Source: Selenomonadales bacterium (lineage in GTDB: Bacteria; Bacillota; Negativicutes; Sporomusales; UBA7701). Taken from it: a stretch of DNA of 64,000 nt. A model generated the notes under the pieces. That model did no database searches and was not told where the DNA came from. It worked only from the letters and a program-made list of their open reading frames with translations. Positions 9,133 through 19,146 of the stretch are shown here, piece after piece. Each line of letters begins with the position of its first letter. Position 1 is the first letter of the stretch. The position numbers were made by a program, and so were the translations under genes. The stretch lies in contig JARKPR010000003.1 in assembly GCA_029975165.1 (NCBI GenBank), positions 62,001 through 126,000 of the forward strand, given 5' to 3'.

Positions 9133-9194
9133 AGCCGTCTCCCCCCCTCCCCCGCCCCGCCGAAGCGGGGCGAATCAAAAATGTTGAAATGCGC

Positions 9195-9317
9195 ATGGCC
9201 GTTCAGAAGCCCCCAGATACAAGGCGCGACGAGGCTGACACCGAAAGCGTACACGGGACGTACGCTGAGGATGGCAGCCGAGGAACAACGCCGTAGATGG
9301 GGGCTGCTGAGCGGCCA
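9195..9317 (-). repeat. Family A palindromic element, copy A3
   Basis: Arms TGGCCG.TCAG and CTGA.CGGCCA, with landmarks AGATACAAGGCGC and AACGCCGTAGATGGGGGC. The inner stem AGCGTAC/GTACGCT sits in the middle. It starts 7 nt after the stop codon of the GGDEF gene. Confidence 0.75.
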
Positions 9318-9323
9318 CAAACT

Positions 9324-10262
9324 TTAAGGCGCTTGCTTTACGTTGTTGCGGCCGGATATTTTAGCGAGGTACACCGCATGGTCGGCTTTGGCGATGAGGG
9401 CTTCGGGGGTGAGCGTCTCGTCGGGGATGACGGTGGCGGTGCCGACGCTGACGGTGAGGTGGCGATGGATGGCAGAGGCCCTGTGGTCGATGGCGAGGGC
9501 GGCGATGCCGACGCGGATGGCCTCGGCGACGACGAGGGCGCCGAGTTTGTCGGTGCCGGGCAGGAGGACGGCGAATTCTTCGCCGCCGTAGCGGGCGGCG
9601 AGGTCGCCGGCGCGGGCGACGGCGGCGGCGAGGACGCGGGCGACTTTTTTCAGGCATTCGTCGCCGGCGAGGTGGCCGTAGGTGTCGTTGAAGGCTTTGA
9701 AGTAGTCGATGTCGAGGAGGAGGAGGGAGAGGCGGGTGCCGTCGCGGAGGGCGCGGCGCCATTCGGTGGCCAGGGCCTCGTCGAAGTGGCCGCGGCCGGC
9801 GATGCCGGTGAGGCCGTCGCCGGCGGCGAGGCGGCTGAATTCCCTGTTTTTTACCTGGAGCTCGCGGGTGAGGGTGTCGAGCGTCTGCTGGCATTCGAGG
9901 AGGCGGCGGCCGGTGGCGAGCCGGGCGCGCAGCATGGCCGGGTTGACGGGCTTGGCGACATAGTCGTCGGCGCCGGCGTGGAGGCCGCGGTCCATTTCGT
10001 CCTGGTCGCCGGCGCTGGTGAGGAGGATGACGTAGCGCTGGCCGGCGGGCCTTTCTTTTTTGAGCCGGGCGCAGAGTTCGAGGCCGCCGAGGCCGGGCAT
10101 GGCCCCGGCGAGGACGGCGAGGACGGGCCGGGGTTCCCCGCGGAGGGCCTGCCACGCTTCCTCGCCGCTGCCGGCGGCGGCGACTTCGTAGCCCCAGTCT
10201 TTCATCAGCGTTGCCAGGCTGTCCCTGGTGGTTGCTTCGTCGTCGACGATTATCGCTTTCAT
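9324..10262 (-). CDS. Response-regulator-like diguanylate cyclase with degenerate receiver
   Basis: 312 aa. A CheY-like domain (1-120) is followed by a GGDEF domain with an intact RYGGEEF signature (about residue 225) and an RxxD inhibitory site (RAGD) five residues before it, so it should make and sense cyclic-di-GMP. The receiver keeps the acidic pair (VDDE) and the conserved Lys (AKP), but the phosphoacceptor position before MPG reads LAGAMPG. Ala therefore replaces Asp at about residue 51, and it cannot be phosphorylated in the usual way. The conserved DGLTG start of the GGDEF domain is present. It is a single gene; no histidine kinase is adjacent. Confidence 0.9.
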   Translation of the reverse strand: MKAIIVDDEATTRDSLATLMKDWGYEVAAAGSGEEAWQALRGEPRPVLAVLAGAMPGLGGLELCARLKKERPAGQRYVILLTSAGDQDEMDRGLHAGADDYVAKPVNPAMLRARLATGRRLLECQQTLDTLTRELQVKNREFSRLAAGDGLTGIAGRGHFDEALATEWRRALRDGTRLSLLLLDIDYFKAFNDTYGHLAGDECLKKVARVLAAAVARAGDLAARYGGEEFAVLLPGTDKLGALVVAEAIRVGIAALAIDHRASAIHRHLTVSVGTATVIPDETLTPEALIAKADHAVYLAKISGRNNVKQAP

Positions 10263-10350
10263 GCGTCATCCCGCCTTCCATATATACCCTTATACCCTGT
10301 TGGCAAATTTCTACAGCAGGCGACGATTCTCCTGCTGGCGGCGGGCAGGA

Positions 10351-10923
10351 TCAGGCGGGGATGACGGCGAGAAAGTTGGCGATGAGGGTGGCGCCGTCGG
10401 GGGTGAGGACGGATTCGGGATGGAACTGGACGCCTTCCACGGGGTAGCGTTTGTGCCTGAAGCCCATGACGAGGCCGTCGTCGCTCTCGGCGGTGACGGC
10501 GAGGCAGGCGGGAAGGGTGGCGCGGTCGACGACGAGGGAGTGGTAGCGGCCGGCGGTGAAGGGCTGAGGGAGGCCGCGGTAGAGGCCGGCGCCGCTGTGG
10601 CTGATGGCGGAGGTTTTGCCGTGGACGGGGGCGGGGGCGCGGACGACGCGGCCGCCGAAGGCTTCGCCGATGGCCTGGTGGCCGAGGCAGACGCCGAGGA
10701 TGGGCAGCCGGCCGGCAAAGCGCCGGATGAGGGCGGTGCTGATGCCGGCGTCGGCGGGGCGGCCGGGGCCGGGGGAGATGATGACGGCCCGGTAGCCGCC
10801 GGCGGCGACGTCGGCGAGGGCGATGCGGTCGTTGCGGACGACGCGGACGGGGTGGCCGAGGTGGGCGACGCACTGGTAGAGGTTGTAGGTGAAGGAGTCG
10901 TAGTTGTCGAGGAGGAGGATCAC
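10351..10923 (-). CDS. trpG: Anthranilate synthase component II (glutamine amidotransferase)
   Basis: 190 aa. The class I amidotransferase triad is visible: Cys in GVCLGHQAIGE, and His and Glu in VQFHPES. It supplies ammonia from glutamine to TrpE for anthranilate synthesis; the same subunit could also serve PabB. The start is a GTG at 10923, overlapping the trpE stop in a GTGA junction with GGGAGG upstream. It is the last gene of the trp operon. Confidence 0.94.
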   Translation of the reverse strand: MILLLDNYDSFTYNLYQCVAHLGHPVRVVRNDRIALADVAAGGYRAVIISPGPGRPADAGISTALIRRFAGRLPILGVCLGHQAIGEAFGGRVVRAPAPVHGKTSAISHSGAGLYRGLPQPFTAGRYHSLVVDRATLPACLAVTAESDDGLVMGFRHKRYPVEGVQFHPESVLTPDGATLIANFLAVIPA

Positions 10924-12380
10924 GGCTGGTCGCCTCCCAGTATCTGAAATAGGGCGCCGGCTTTGTGGAGTATTTCCTGGTATTCGGTGGCAGGAACGGA
11001 GTCGGCGACGATGCCGGCCCCGGACTGGGCGACGATTTCGCCGCCGGCGGCGACGAGGGTGCGGATGGTGATGCAGGTGTCCAGGTTGCCGCGGAAGTCG
11101 ATGTAGCCGACGGCGCCGCCGTAGGGGCCGCGGGGGGTGGTTTCGAGGCCAGCGATGATTTCCATGGCGCGGACTTTGGGGGCGCCGCTGAGGGTGCCGG
11201 CGGGGAAGCAGGCGGCGAGGACGTCGGCGGGCCGGTAGCGGGGGTCGAGCGTGCCGGTTACTTCGGAGACGATGTGCATGACGTGGGAGTAGTTTTCGAC
11301 GTCCATGAGGCGGCGGACGGCGACGGTGCCGGGGAGGCTGATGCGGCCGAGGTCGTTGCGGCCGAGGTCGACGAGCATGGCGTGTTCGGCGCGTTCTTTG
11401 GCGTCGGCGAGGAGCTCGGCGGCGAGCCGGGCGTCGTCGGCCGCGTCGCGGCCGCGGGGCCGGGTGCCGGCGATGGGGCAGGTGGTAACCTGGCCGTCCT
11501 GGAGCTTGACGAGCATTTCCGGGGAGGCGCCGACGAGCTGGCGGGGCCCGAAGTTGAGGTAGAACATGTAGGGGGAGGGGTTGAGCTGGCGGAGCCGCCG
11601 GTAGAGGAGGAAGGGCTGGTCGGCGAGCGGGCGGCGGAAGGGCCGCGAGAGGACGACCTGGAAGATGTCGCCGGCGGCGATGTGTTCTTTGGCGGCGCCG
11701 ACGGCGGCGAGGAAGTCTTCGCGGCCGTCGGCGGGGGCGGCGGCGCCGGGCACCGGGGGCAGGACGGCGGGCAGGACGGCGGGGCGCCGCAGGCGGGTGG
11801 CAAGGGTGGCGAGCAGGTCGCCGGCGGCCTGGTAGGCGGCGGGGGCGGCGGACGCCTCTTCGATGGGGACGAGGCGGATGAGGCGGGCGGTGTGGGTGAG
11901 GTGGTCGAGGACGACGATGGTCTGGCAGATGAGGTATTCGCCGAGGAGCATGTCGTCGGGGACGGCGAGGCCGCGGATGCGTTCCCAGGTGGCGGCGGCT
12001 TCGTAGGCCAGGTAGCCGACGGCGCCGCCACTGAAGGGGGGCAGGCCGGCGAGGGCGGGGAAGGCGAAGGTGTCGAGGGTGCGCTGCAGGATGGCCAGCG
12101 GCGGGCCGGCGAGGTCCGTGCGCGCGCCGCCGCGGGTGACGGCGGTGTGGCCGGCGAAGGCGGCGAGGGTGACGAGGGGGTCGGCGCCGATGAAGGAGTA
12201 GCGGCCGAAGGTTTTGCTGCTGTCGGCGCTCTCGAGCATGAAGCCGGGGCGGTCGCCGACTGTTTTGTAGTACAGGGATACGGGGGTGTCGAGGTCGGCG
12301 GGCAGGTCGGTCCATACGGGGAGGATGTTGTGGCCGGCCGCCAGGCGGCAGAATTCTTCCCGGCCGGGATAGAGGTTCAT
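10920..12380 (-). CDS. trpE: Anthranilate synthase component I
   Basis: 486 aa, the usual length. It converts chorismate plus ammonia to anthranilate. The chorismate-binding C-terminal half is well conserved: IAGTRPRG, DLGRNDLGR, HIVSEVTG, FPAGTLSGAPK, GAVGYIDF and a QSGAGIVADS motif. The N-terminal part is variable, as expected for the feedback-inhibition domain. Start ATG and the upstream trpA stop overlap as ATGA. It lies near the 3' end of the operon, whereas trpE normally comes first. Confidence 0.95.
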   Translation of the reverse strand: MNLYPGREEFCRLAAGHNILPVWTDLPADLDTPVSLYYKTVGDRPGFMLESADSSKTFGRYSFIGADPLVTLAAFAGHTAVTRGGARTDLAGPPLAILQRTLDTFAFPALAGLPPFSGGAVGYLAYEAAATWERIRGLAVPDDMLLGEYLICQTIVVLDHLTHTARLIRLVPIEEASAAPAAYQAAGDLLATLATRLRRPAVLPAVLPPVPGAAAPADGREDFLAAVGAAKEHIAAGDIFQVVLSRPFRRPLADQPFLLYRRLRQLNPSPYMFYLNFGPRQLVGASPEMLVKLQDGQVTTCPIAGTRPRGRDAADDARLAAELLADAKERAEHAMLVDLGRNDLGRISLPGTVAVRRLMDVENYSHVMHIVSEVTGTLDPRYRPADVLAACFPAGTLSGAPKVRAMEIIAGLETTPRGPYGGAVGYIDFRGNLDTCITIRTLVAAGGEIVAQSGAGIVADSVPATEYQEILHKAGALFQILGGDQP

Positions 12381-13167
12381 GGCCGCTCCCCTGCCCCGTC
12401 GAGGGCGCGGCGGAGGGCGGCGACGAGCTGGCCGACGGCGGTCGGGCCGCTGGTGGCGAGGCGTTCGACGACGGCGCTGCCGACGATGACGGCGTCGGCG
12501 TGGGCGGCGGCGGCGACGGCGGCTTCGGGGCTGCCGATGCCGAAGCCGATGGCGACGGGGACGGCGGTGGCCTGCCGGGCGGCGGCGATGAGGGGGGCGA
12601 GCAGGCTGTAGTCGACGGCGCGCACGCCGGTGACGCCGGTGGTGGAGACGCAGTAGAGGAAGCCTTCGGCCTGGGCGCAGATGCGGGCGATGCGCTCCGG
12701 GGGGCTGGTTGGGGCGATGAATTTGATGAGGTCGAGGTTGTGGCGGCGGCAGATGTCCTGGAGGGGGGCGGCTTCTTCGAGGGGGAGGTCGGGGACGATT
12801 ACGCCGGCGGCGCCTTTTGCGGCGGCGGCGGCGACGAAGCGTTCGGGCCCGAACTGGAGGATGGTGTTGATGTAGGTCATGAGGGCGACGGGGCCGGCGG
12901 CAGTTATTTCGCCGGCGGCGTCGAGGACGGCGGCGGTTTTGAGGCCGCCTTTGAGGGCTTCGGCGGCGGCTTTCTGGATGACGGGGCCGTCGGCGATGGG
13001 GTCGGAGAAGGGGATGCCGATCTCTACTATGTCGGCGCCGGCGGCGAAGGCGGCGCGGGCGGCCTCGCGGGTAGCGGCGAGGTCGGGGCAGCCGGCGGTG
13101 AGGTAGACGATGAGGCCTTTGCGGCCGGCGGCGAGGGTGGCGGCGAGTTTAGCGCGCAGTGCGGACA

Positions 13168-13168
<1 letters not shown>
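12377..13168 (-). CDS. trpA: Tryptophan synthase alpha chain
   Basis: 263 aa. It cleaves indole-3-glycerol phosphate to indole, which is channelled to TrpB. Catalytic Glu lies in ADIVEIGIPFSDP and Asp in VPDLPLEE; the phosphate-binding GFGIGSPE and TGVTGVR loops are present. The start codon overlaps the trpB TAA stop (TAATG) and the stop overlaps trpE (ATGA), so it is tightly coupled on both sides. Confidence 0.95.
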
Positions 13169-14346
<1,178 letters not shown>

Positions 14347-15126
14347 GGGGAATTCCTCCTTTTCGGGTGCTAGGGCAAGTTCGCGGGTGCGGGCGGGGAT
14401 GTCGGCGGCGGTGACGAGGGCTTCGCCGACAAGGGCGCCGCGCACGCCGGCCGCCTTCAGCCGCCGGGCGTCGTGGCCGCTGTTTATGCCGCTTTCGCTG
14501 ATGATGAGGCGGCGGCCGTCGGTGTGGGGCAGGAGGGCGAAGGTGGCGGCGAGGTCGGTGGTGAAGGTGGCGAGGTCGCGGTTGTTGATGCCGACGATGG
14601 GGGCGGCGGTGCGCTGGACGCGCTGCAGCTCTTCCAGGCTGTGGACTTCGACGAGGGTGTCGAGGCCGAGGGAGCCGGCGAGGGCGAGGTAGCGGGCGAG
14701 CTGGCCGTCGGTGAGGATGGCGGCGATGAGGAGGACGGCGTCGGCGCCGGCGAGGCGGCTTTCGTAGAGCTGGTATTCGTCGATGATGAAGTCTTTGCGG
14801 AGGATGGGCAGGGGGCTGACGGCGCGGACGGCGGCGATGTCTTCTATGCGGCCGCGGAAGGGGGCGCTGGTGTGGACGGAGAGGGCGGCGGCGCCGGCGG
14901 CGGTGAAGAGGCGGGCGAGGTCGGGGACGGTGTGTCGCTCGCAGAGGGCGCCTTTGGCGGGGGAGGCGAGCTTGCATTCGGCGATGAGGGCGAAGGGCGC
15001 GGCGCGGACGGCGGCGGCGAAGGTTGGCCGGCCGGGGGTGGCGGCGGCGCGGAGGGCGGCGAGGGGGCGGGTTTTTTTGAGGGCGGCGATGTCGCGCCGC
15101 CTTTGGGCGACTATTGTGGCGAGCAT
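14347..15126 (-). CDS. trpC: Indole-3-glycerol phosphate synthase, reading through into trpB
   Basis: About 260 aa, beginning [12 protein letters not shown] at the ATG 15126 with GGAAGGAG upstream. Family motifs: [57 protein letters not shown] and GALVGEAL. It closes carboxyphenylaminodeoxyribulose phosphate to indole-3-glycerol phosphate. The domain ends where expected, at [10 protein letters not shown], but no stop codon follows; the frame continues as EFP-M into TrpB. The listed end is the boundary before the trpB ATG. The product may be a natural fusion, or partly separated by internal initiation. Confidence 0.9.
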
Positions 15127-15746
15127 GGCTGTCTCCTTCCCTGGGCCGCGCGGGCGGCGGCGACGAAGGCGTGGATTTTTTCCGGGTCTTTGGCGCCGCC
15201 CGTTTCGACGCCGCCGGAGACGTCGACGCCGGCGGGGGCGAGGAGGCGGACTGCTTCGCCGACATTGGCGGCGGTGAGGCCGCCGGCGACGATGTAGGGG
15301 GTGGGCAGGCGGGCGGCGGTGGCCGCGGCTTGCCGCCAATCGAAGGCGATGCCGGTGCCGCCGGCCTGGCCGGGGACGAGGGTGTCGAGGAGGAGGAAGG
15401 CGGCCGGGTAGGCGACGGCGGCGGCGGGGTCGAAGCCGGGGCCGACGGGCAGGGTTTTGATGATCGGCCGGCCGACGGCTTTGCAGTAGGCGGGGGGTTC
15501 GCCGCCGTGGAGCTGGACGTAGTCGAGGCGGCAGCGGCGGGCGATGTCGCGGACGAGGGCGAGGGGCTGGTCGACGAAGACGCCGACGCGGCCGATGCCT
15601 GGTACCTGGCGGGCGATGGCGGCGGCGTCTTCGACGTTTATCCGCCGCCGGCCGGGAGCGAAGACGAAGCCGATGAGGTCGGCGCCGGCGGCGTGGGCGG
15701 CGCGGGCGGCGGCGAGGGTGGTTATGCCGCAGATTTTTATGATAAT
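15111..15746 (-). CDS. trpF: Phosphoribosylanthranilate isomerase with non-ATG (probable ATT) start
   Basis: 211 aa from an ATT at 15746-15744. The protein opens IIKICGIT, the family's signature N-terminus, so the start must lie here, yet no ATG, GTG or TTG exists nearby in frame. GGGGAGGG sits 7 nt before the ATT; the neighbouring ATC and ATA codons are alternatives. Other motifs: [40 protein letters not shown] and AGGLTAANV. The frame is intact, stops at TAG 15111, and overlaps trpD by 10 bp and trpC by 16 bp. Automated callers restricted to ATG/GTG/TTG may miss or truncate it. Confidence 0.88.
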   Translation of the reverse strand: MIIKICGITTLAAARAAHAAGADLIGFVFAPGRRRINVEDAAAIARQVPGIGRVGVFVDQPLALVRDIARRCRLDYVQLHGGEPPAYCKAVGRPIIKTLPVGPGFDPAAAVAYPAAFLLLDTLVPGQAGGTGIAFDWRQAAATAARLPTPYIVAGGLTAANVGEAVRLLAPAGVDVSGGVETGGAKDPEKIHAFVAAARAAQGRRQPCSPQ

Positions 15747-16768
15747 GGCGATCCCTCCCCTGTTTCTGCGCCGAAGCGGCGGAGGGCTTCGAGCTTGGCG
15801 AGGGCGGCGCCGCCGTCGATGCTGGCGGCGGCGAGGGCCAGGCCTTCGCGGAGGTCGGCGGCTTTGCCGGCGACGACGAGGGCGGCGGCGGCGTTGAGGA
15901 GGACGATGTCCCGCCGGCCGCCCTGTTCGCCGCCGAGGATGGCGAGGATGATGGCGGCGTTGTCGGCGGGGGCGCCGCCGCGGTAGAGGGCGCTGTCGCC
16001 GTGGAAGCCGTAGGCGGCGGGGTCGAGGAGGTAGGATTTTACTTGGCCGTCAACGACTTCGGCGATTTTGGTGGGGGCGGCGGCGGAGATTTCGTCGAGG
16101 CCGTCGAGGCTGTGGACGACCATGGCCCGCTTGGCGCCGAGCCTGAGGAGAACTTCGGCGACTTTGCCGGTGATGGCGGGGTCGTAGACGCCGACGAGCT
16201 GGCGGGGGGCGCCGGCGGGGTTGGTGAGGGGGCCGAGGAGGTTGAAGACGGTGCGGAAGCCGAGCTCGCGCCGCGATTTGGCGACGTGGCGCATGGCGGG
16301 ATGGTGGCGGGGGGCGTAGAGGAAGCCGATGCCGATCGTGTCGATGGCGCGGGCGACGGCTTCTTTGGGGAGGTCGATGCGGACGCCGAGGGCTTTGAGG
16401 ACGTCGGCGCTGCCGCAGGGGCTGGACATGCCGTGGTTGCCGTGCTTGGCGACGGCGACGCCGCAGCCGGCGACGACGAGGGCGACGGCGGTGGAGATGT
16501 TGAAGGTTTTGCGGCCGTCGCCGCCGGTGCCGCAGGTGTCGAGGACGTCGCCGCTGCGGCAGTCGACGCCGACGGCGAAGTGGCGCATGGCGCCGGCGAA
16601 GGCGGCGATTTCTTCGCTGGTTTCACCTTTCATTTTGAGGGCGGTGAGGAAGGCGCCGATCTGGGTATCGCTGACTTCGCCGGACATGATGGCGGCCATG
16701 GAGCGGCCGGCTTCGTCGGGGGAGAGGTTGTCGCCGGCGGCCAGGCGGCCGAGGGATTCTTTAAGCAT
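15737..16768 (-). CDS. trpD: Anthranilate phosphoribosyltransferase
   Basis: 343 aa, first gene of the operon. It transfers the phosphoribosyl group of PRPP to anthranilate. The CGTGGDG PRPP loop and the [10 protein letters not shown] motif are standard. The KHGN loop reads [17 protein letters not shown], where most family members have KHGNR.VSSKSGSADVL, so a usually conserved Arg and a Lys/Ser are replaced. The rest of the protein looks normal and the frame is intact. The start ATG lies 38 nt downstream of repeat B2, itself downstream of a Trp T-box. Confidence 0.94.
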   Translation of the reverse strand: MLKESLGRLAAGDNLSPDEAGRSMAAIMSGEVSDTQIGAFLTALKMKGETSEEIAAFAGAMRHFAVGVDCRSGDVLDTCGTGGDGRKTFNISTAVALVVAGCGVAVAKHGNHGMSSPCGSADVLKALGVRIDLPKEAVARAIDTIGIGFLYAPRHHPAMRHVAKSRRELGFRTVFNLLGPLTNPAGAPRQLVGVYDPAITGKVAEVLLRLGAKRAMVVHSLDGLDEISAAAPTKIAEVVDGQVKSYLLDPAAYGFHGDSALYRGGAPADNAAIILAILGGEQGGRRDIVLLNAAAALVVAGKAADLREGLALAAASIDGGAALAKLEALRRFGAETGEGSPLS

Positions 16769-16805
16769 GGTTTTTACCTCCCTGTTTTCGATATGTAAAA
16801 TAAAG

Positions 16806-17061
16806 ACTCTGTTCGTAGCCGGTGCCTATGTGAGAGACAGCAGACTCCGGCTCCGTAGCTCCGGAAGCACGCGCCATAGGCTTGGGTCTTGCGCCGCTGG
16901 CACCGTCGCCAACAGTCTCCTGACTGATGGCTCCTCGCCCGGCCGTCCATGGCCGGGCGTGCTGCAGCGCTAAGACCGCTTCGCCAACGGCGCGTAGCTT
17001 CTTCCGCAAAGTCGCCGGAATCTGCTGTCTCTCACAGATCGACGGCGCTTACGAATAGAGC
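16806..17061 (-). repeat. Family B structured element, copy B2 (trp operon leader)
   Basis: The outermost stem pairs CTCTGTTCGTA with TACGAATAGAG; the next stem pairs GTGAGAGACAGCAGACTCCGGC with GCCGGAATCTGCTGTCTCTCAC. Inner stems GGTCTT/AAGACC and GGAAGC.ACGCGCC/GGCGCGTAGCTTC surround the conserved core. It lies between the T-box terminator and trpD, so any trp transcript that reads through carries it. Confidence 0.8.
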
Positions 17062-17062
17062 T

Positions 17063-17354
17063 AAAATAAAAAGCCATTTCACCCGTAGGGGCGAAATGGC
17101 TCGCGGTACCACCCTGTTCGGAAAGCATGGCTTTCCCTCGGTTCGGATACGGGACAGGCGTCCTTATATCCTAGCCGGGTAACGGCGGCGGCCGGCTCTT
17201 CCTACTTGCCGAGGCGTTCGGGGAGCAATTCCCAGGTCCATTCGCTGCGCTTTTCCGGCCGGTCGTCACACCCCCGGTCGCCCGGTCACCGGCTCGCTGG
17301 ACGGAAGGCTGCACAGGTACTCGTCCTGTTCATCACTGTTGGTTGTTTGGATTT
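17063..17354 (-). ncRNA. Tryptophan T-box leader of the trp operon
   Basis: On the minus strand the T-box sequence TGGTACCGCG (17111-17102) is followed by a terminator hairpin AGCCATTTCG/CGAAATGGCT and a T-rich run. Upstream lies stem I with the AGCGAGCC element and a specifier loop containing GAATGGACC (UGG at 17240-17238, the Trp codon). T-box leaders sense uncharged tRNA and antiterminate, here in response to tryptophan starvation. Boundaries are approximate. Confidence 0.92.
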
Positions 17355-17360
17355 AGGCTA

Positions 17361-17389
17361 ATTTTAGCGCAGGCGGCGGCGGTTGTCAA
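17361..17389 (-). promoter_or_regulatory. Promoter of the trp operon T-box leader
   Basis: TTGACA (17389-17384), a 17-nt spacer and TAAAAT (17366-17361) on the minus strand, a near-consensus sigma-A promoter directly before the leader. Confidence 0.8.
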
Positions 17390-17422
17390 GAAGAATCATC
17401 CAGGGTTTTTGCGTTATTGTTG

Positions 17423-18778
17423 TCAGGTTTGCGGCAGTTCGGCGAGGTAGGCGGCCAGTTGTTTTTCGTCGCAGGGGGTGTCTTGGGTTTGGCCGGCGAG
17501 GTAGGCGTCGTAGGCGGCCATGTCGAAGTGGCCGTGGCCGGAGAGGCTGAAGAGGATGGTCCTCCCCTGCCCTGCTTCGCGCGCGTCGAGGGCTTCGACG
17601 ATGGCGCCGCGGACGGCGTGGGCCGATTCGGGGGCGGGGATGATGCCTTCGCTGCGGGCGAAGGTGAGGGCGGCGGCGAAGATTTCCCGCTGGTCGAAGG
17701 CTTTGGCTTCGATGAAGCCGTCGTGGTAGAGCTGGCTGACGAGGGGCGATTCGCCGTGGTATCTGAGACCGCCGGCGTGGATGCCGGAGGGCATGAAGGT
17801 GTGGCCGAGGGTGTACATTTTGACGATGGGGGTGAGTTTGCCGAGGTCGCCGTAGTCGTAGGCGAAGATGCCGCGGGTGAGCGTGGGGCAGGCGGTGGGC
17901 TCGACGGCGAGGGCGCGGACGCTCTGGCCGGCGAATTTGTCGTGGAGGAAGGGGAAGGCGATGCCGCCGAAGTTGCTGCCGCCGCCGCAGGCGCCGATGA
18001 CGACGTCGGGGTAGTCGCCGGCTTTGGCGAGCTGGGCTTTGGCTTCGAGGCCGATGACGGTCTGGTGGAGGAGGACGTGGTTGAGGACGCTGCCGAGGGC
18101 GTAGTTGGTGTCGGTGCGGCCGGCGGCGTCTTCGACGGCTTCGGAGATGGCGAGGCCGAGGCTGCCGGGGGAGCCGGGGTCTTTGGCGAGCATGGCGCGG
18201 CCGGCGGCGGTGCGGTCGGAGGGGCTGGGGATGACTTCGGCGCCGTAGATTTGCATGAAGGAGCGGCGGTAGGGCTTCTGTTGGGCGCTGATTTTGACCA
18301 TGTAGACGACGCATTCGAGGCCGTACATGCTGCAGGCGAGGCTGAGGGCGCTGCCCCACTGCCCGGCCCCGGTCTCGGTGGCGAGGCGGGTGATGCCGGC
18401 GGCTTTGTTGTAGTAGGCCTGGGGGATGGCGGTGTTGGCTTTGTGGCTGCCGGCCGGGCTGGCGCCTTCGTATTTGTAGTAGATTTTGGCGGGGGTGTCG
18501 AGGGCTTTTTCGAGTTCGTAGGCGCGGATGAGGGGGGTGGGCCGCCAGATGCGGTATTTGGCGACGACTTCTTCGGGGATGTCGATCCAGCGCTCCTGGC
18601 TGACTTCCTGTTTGATGAGTTCCAGGGGGAAGATGGGGGCGAGGTCCTCCGGGCCTATGGGCTGCTTGGTGGCCGGGTGGAGGGGCGGCGCCATTTTGGT
18701 GGGCATGTCGGCCTGGATGTTGTACCAGCGCCGCGGGATCTCCTTTTCTTCGAGGGTGATTTTTTTGTCCGTCTGCAT
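17423..18778 (-). CDS. trpB2: TrpB2-type tryptophan synthase beta chain
   Basis: 451 aa, longer than TrpB1 and of the TrpB2 (TrpB-like) class. It has the typical N-terminal extension ([11 protein letters not shown]), PLP lysine in [11 protein letters not shown], the [11 protein letters not shown] loop and GGGSNFGG. TrpB2 enzymes join indole and serine without depending on TrpA, and are thought to salvage indole or back up TrpB1. The start is the ATG 18778 with AAAGGGG upstream. It is transcribed alone behind its own Trp T-box, showing that its expression follows tryptophan supply. Confidence 0.93.
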   Translation of the reverse strand: MQTDKKITLEEKEIPRRWYNIQADMPTKMAPPLHPATKQPIGPEDLAPIFPLELIKQEVSQERWIDIPEEVVAKYRIWRPTPLIRAYELEKALDTPAKIYYKYEGASPAGSHKANTAIPQAYYNKAAGITRLATETGAGQWGSALSLACSMYGLECVVYMVKISAQQKPYRRSFMQIYGAEVIPSPSDRTAAGRAMLAKDPGSPGSLGLAISEAVEDAAGRTDTNYALGSVLNHVLLHQTVIGLEAKAQLAKAGDYPDVVIGACGGGSNFGGIAFPFLHDKFAGQSVRALAVEPTACPTLTRGIFAYDYGDLGKLTPIVKMYTLGHTFMPSGIHAGGLRYHGESPLVSQLYHDGFIEAKAFDQREIFAAALTFARSEGIIPAPESAHAVRGAIVEALDAREAGQGRTILFSLSGHGHFDMAAYDAYLAGQTQDTPCDEKQLAAYLAELPQT

Positions 18779-18805
18779 AGCTGCTGCCCCTTTCTTTTGG
18801 GAATG

Positions 18806-19097
18806 TAAAAAACCCCTCGCCCCGATAGGGACGAGAGGTTGACTCGCGGTACCACCCTGTTTGGCCGCAAGGCGGCCCAGCTCAATGGGGCACGGGCGGC
18901 GAAAGCCGGCGATGCCCTTCCCCTGGTAACGGCGGGGCTGTTCCCGGCGGCGCCTACCCCGCAGAAATGCGGCTCGGGCCGCGTTTCCCGGGCCCATTCA
19001 CCGTGTCGAGCAATGCCGGCCTCCCACCGCCGCCGGCTCGCTGTGATCCCCTACCACGGCTACTCTTCCCGTTCATCAACGCTGATGATGTGATGTT
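18806..19097 (-). ncRNA. Tryptophan T-box leader of trpB2
   Basis: T-box TGGTACCGCG (18854-18845) with terminator hairpin AACCTCTCGTCC/GGGGCGAGGGGTT and a T run. Stem I carries CAGCGAGCC and a specifier loop GAATGGGCC (UGG at 18996-18994). The specifier region closely matches that of the trp operon leader, so both answer to uncharged tRNA-Trp. Confidence 0.92.
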
Positions 19098-19103
19098 GGC
19101 CTG

Positions 19104-19133
19104 ATTATAGCAACAAATGGGCGGATCTGTCAA
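19104..19133 (-). promoter_or_regulatory. Promoter of the trpB2 leader
   Basis: TTGACA (19133-19128), an 18-nt spacer and TATAAT (19109-19104) on the minus strand. Confidence 0.8.
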
Positions 19134-19146
19134 GCGGGGGATGCGG

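Noticed and set aside
10965-12611. Long plus-strand open frame opposite trpE and trpA (548 codons)
   Set aside because: The minus-strand frame encodes clear TrpE/TrpA motifs. The plus frame is Gly/Glu/Ala/Asp-rich low-complexity protein typical of antisense frames in GC-rich genes.
16761-17009. Short reading frames with a shared RPWTAGRGAISQETV-like peptide in all three family B copies
   Set aside because: They are translations of the conserved repeat core. The frames differ in length and ends and carry no consistent start or ribosome site, so the conservation is of structure, not protein.
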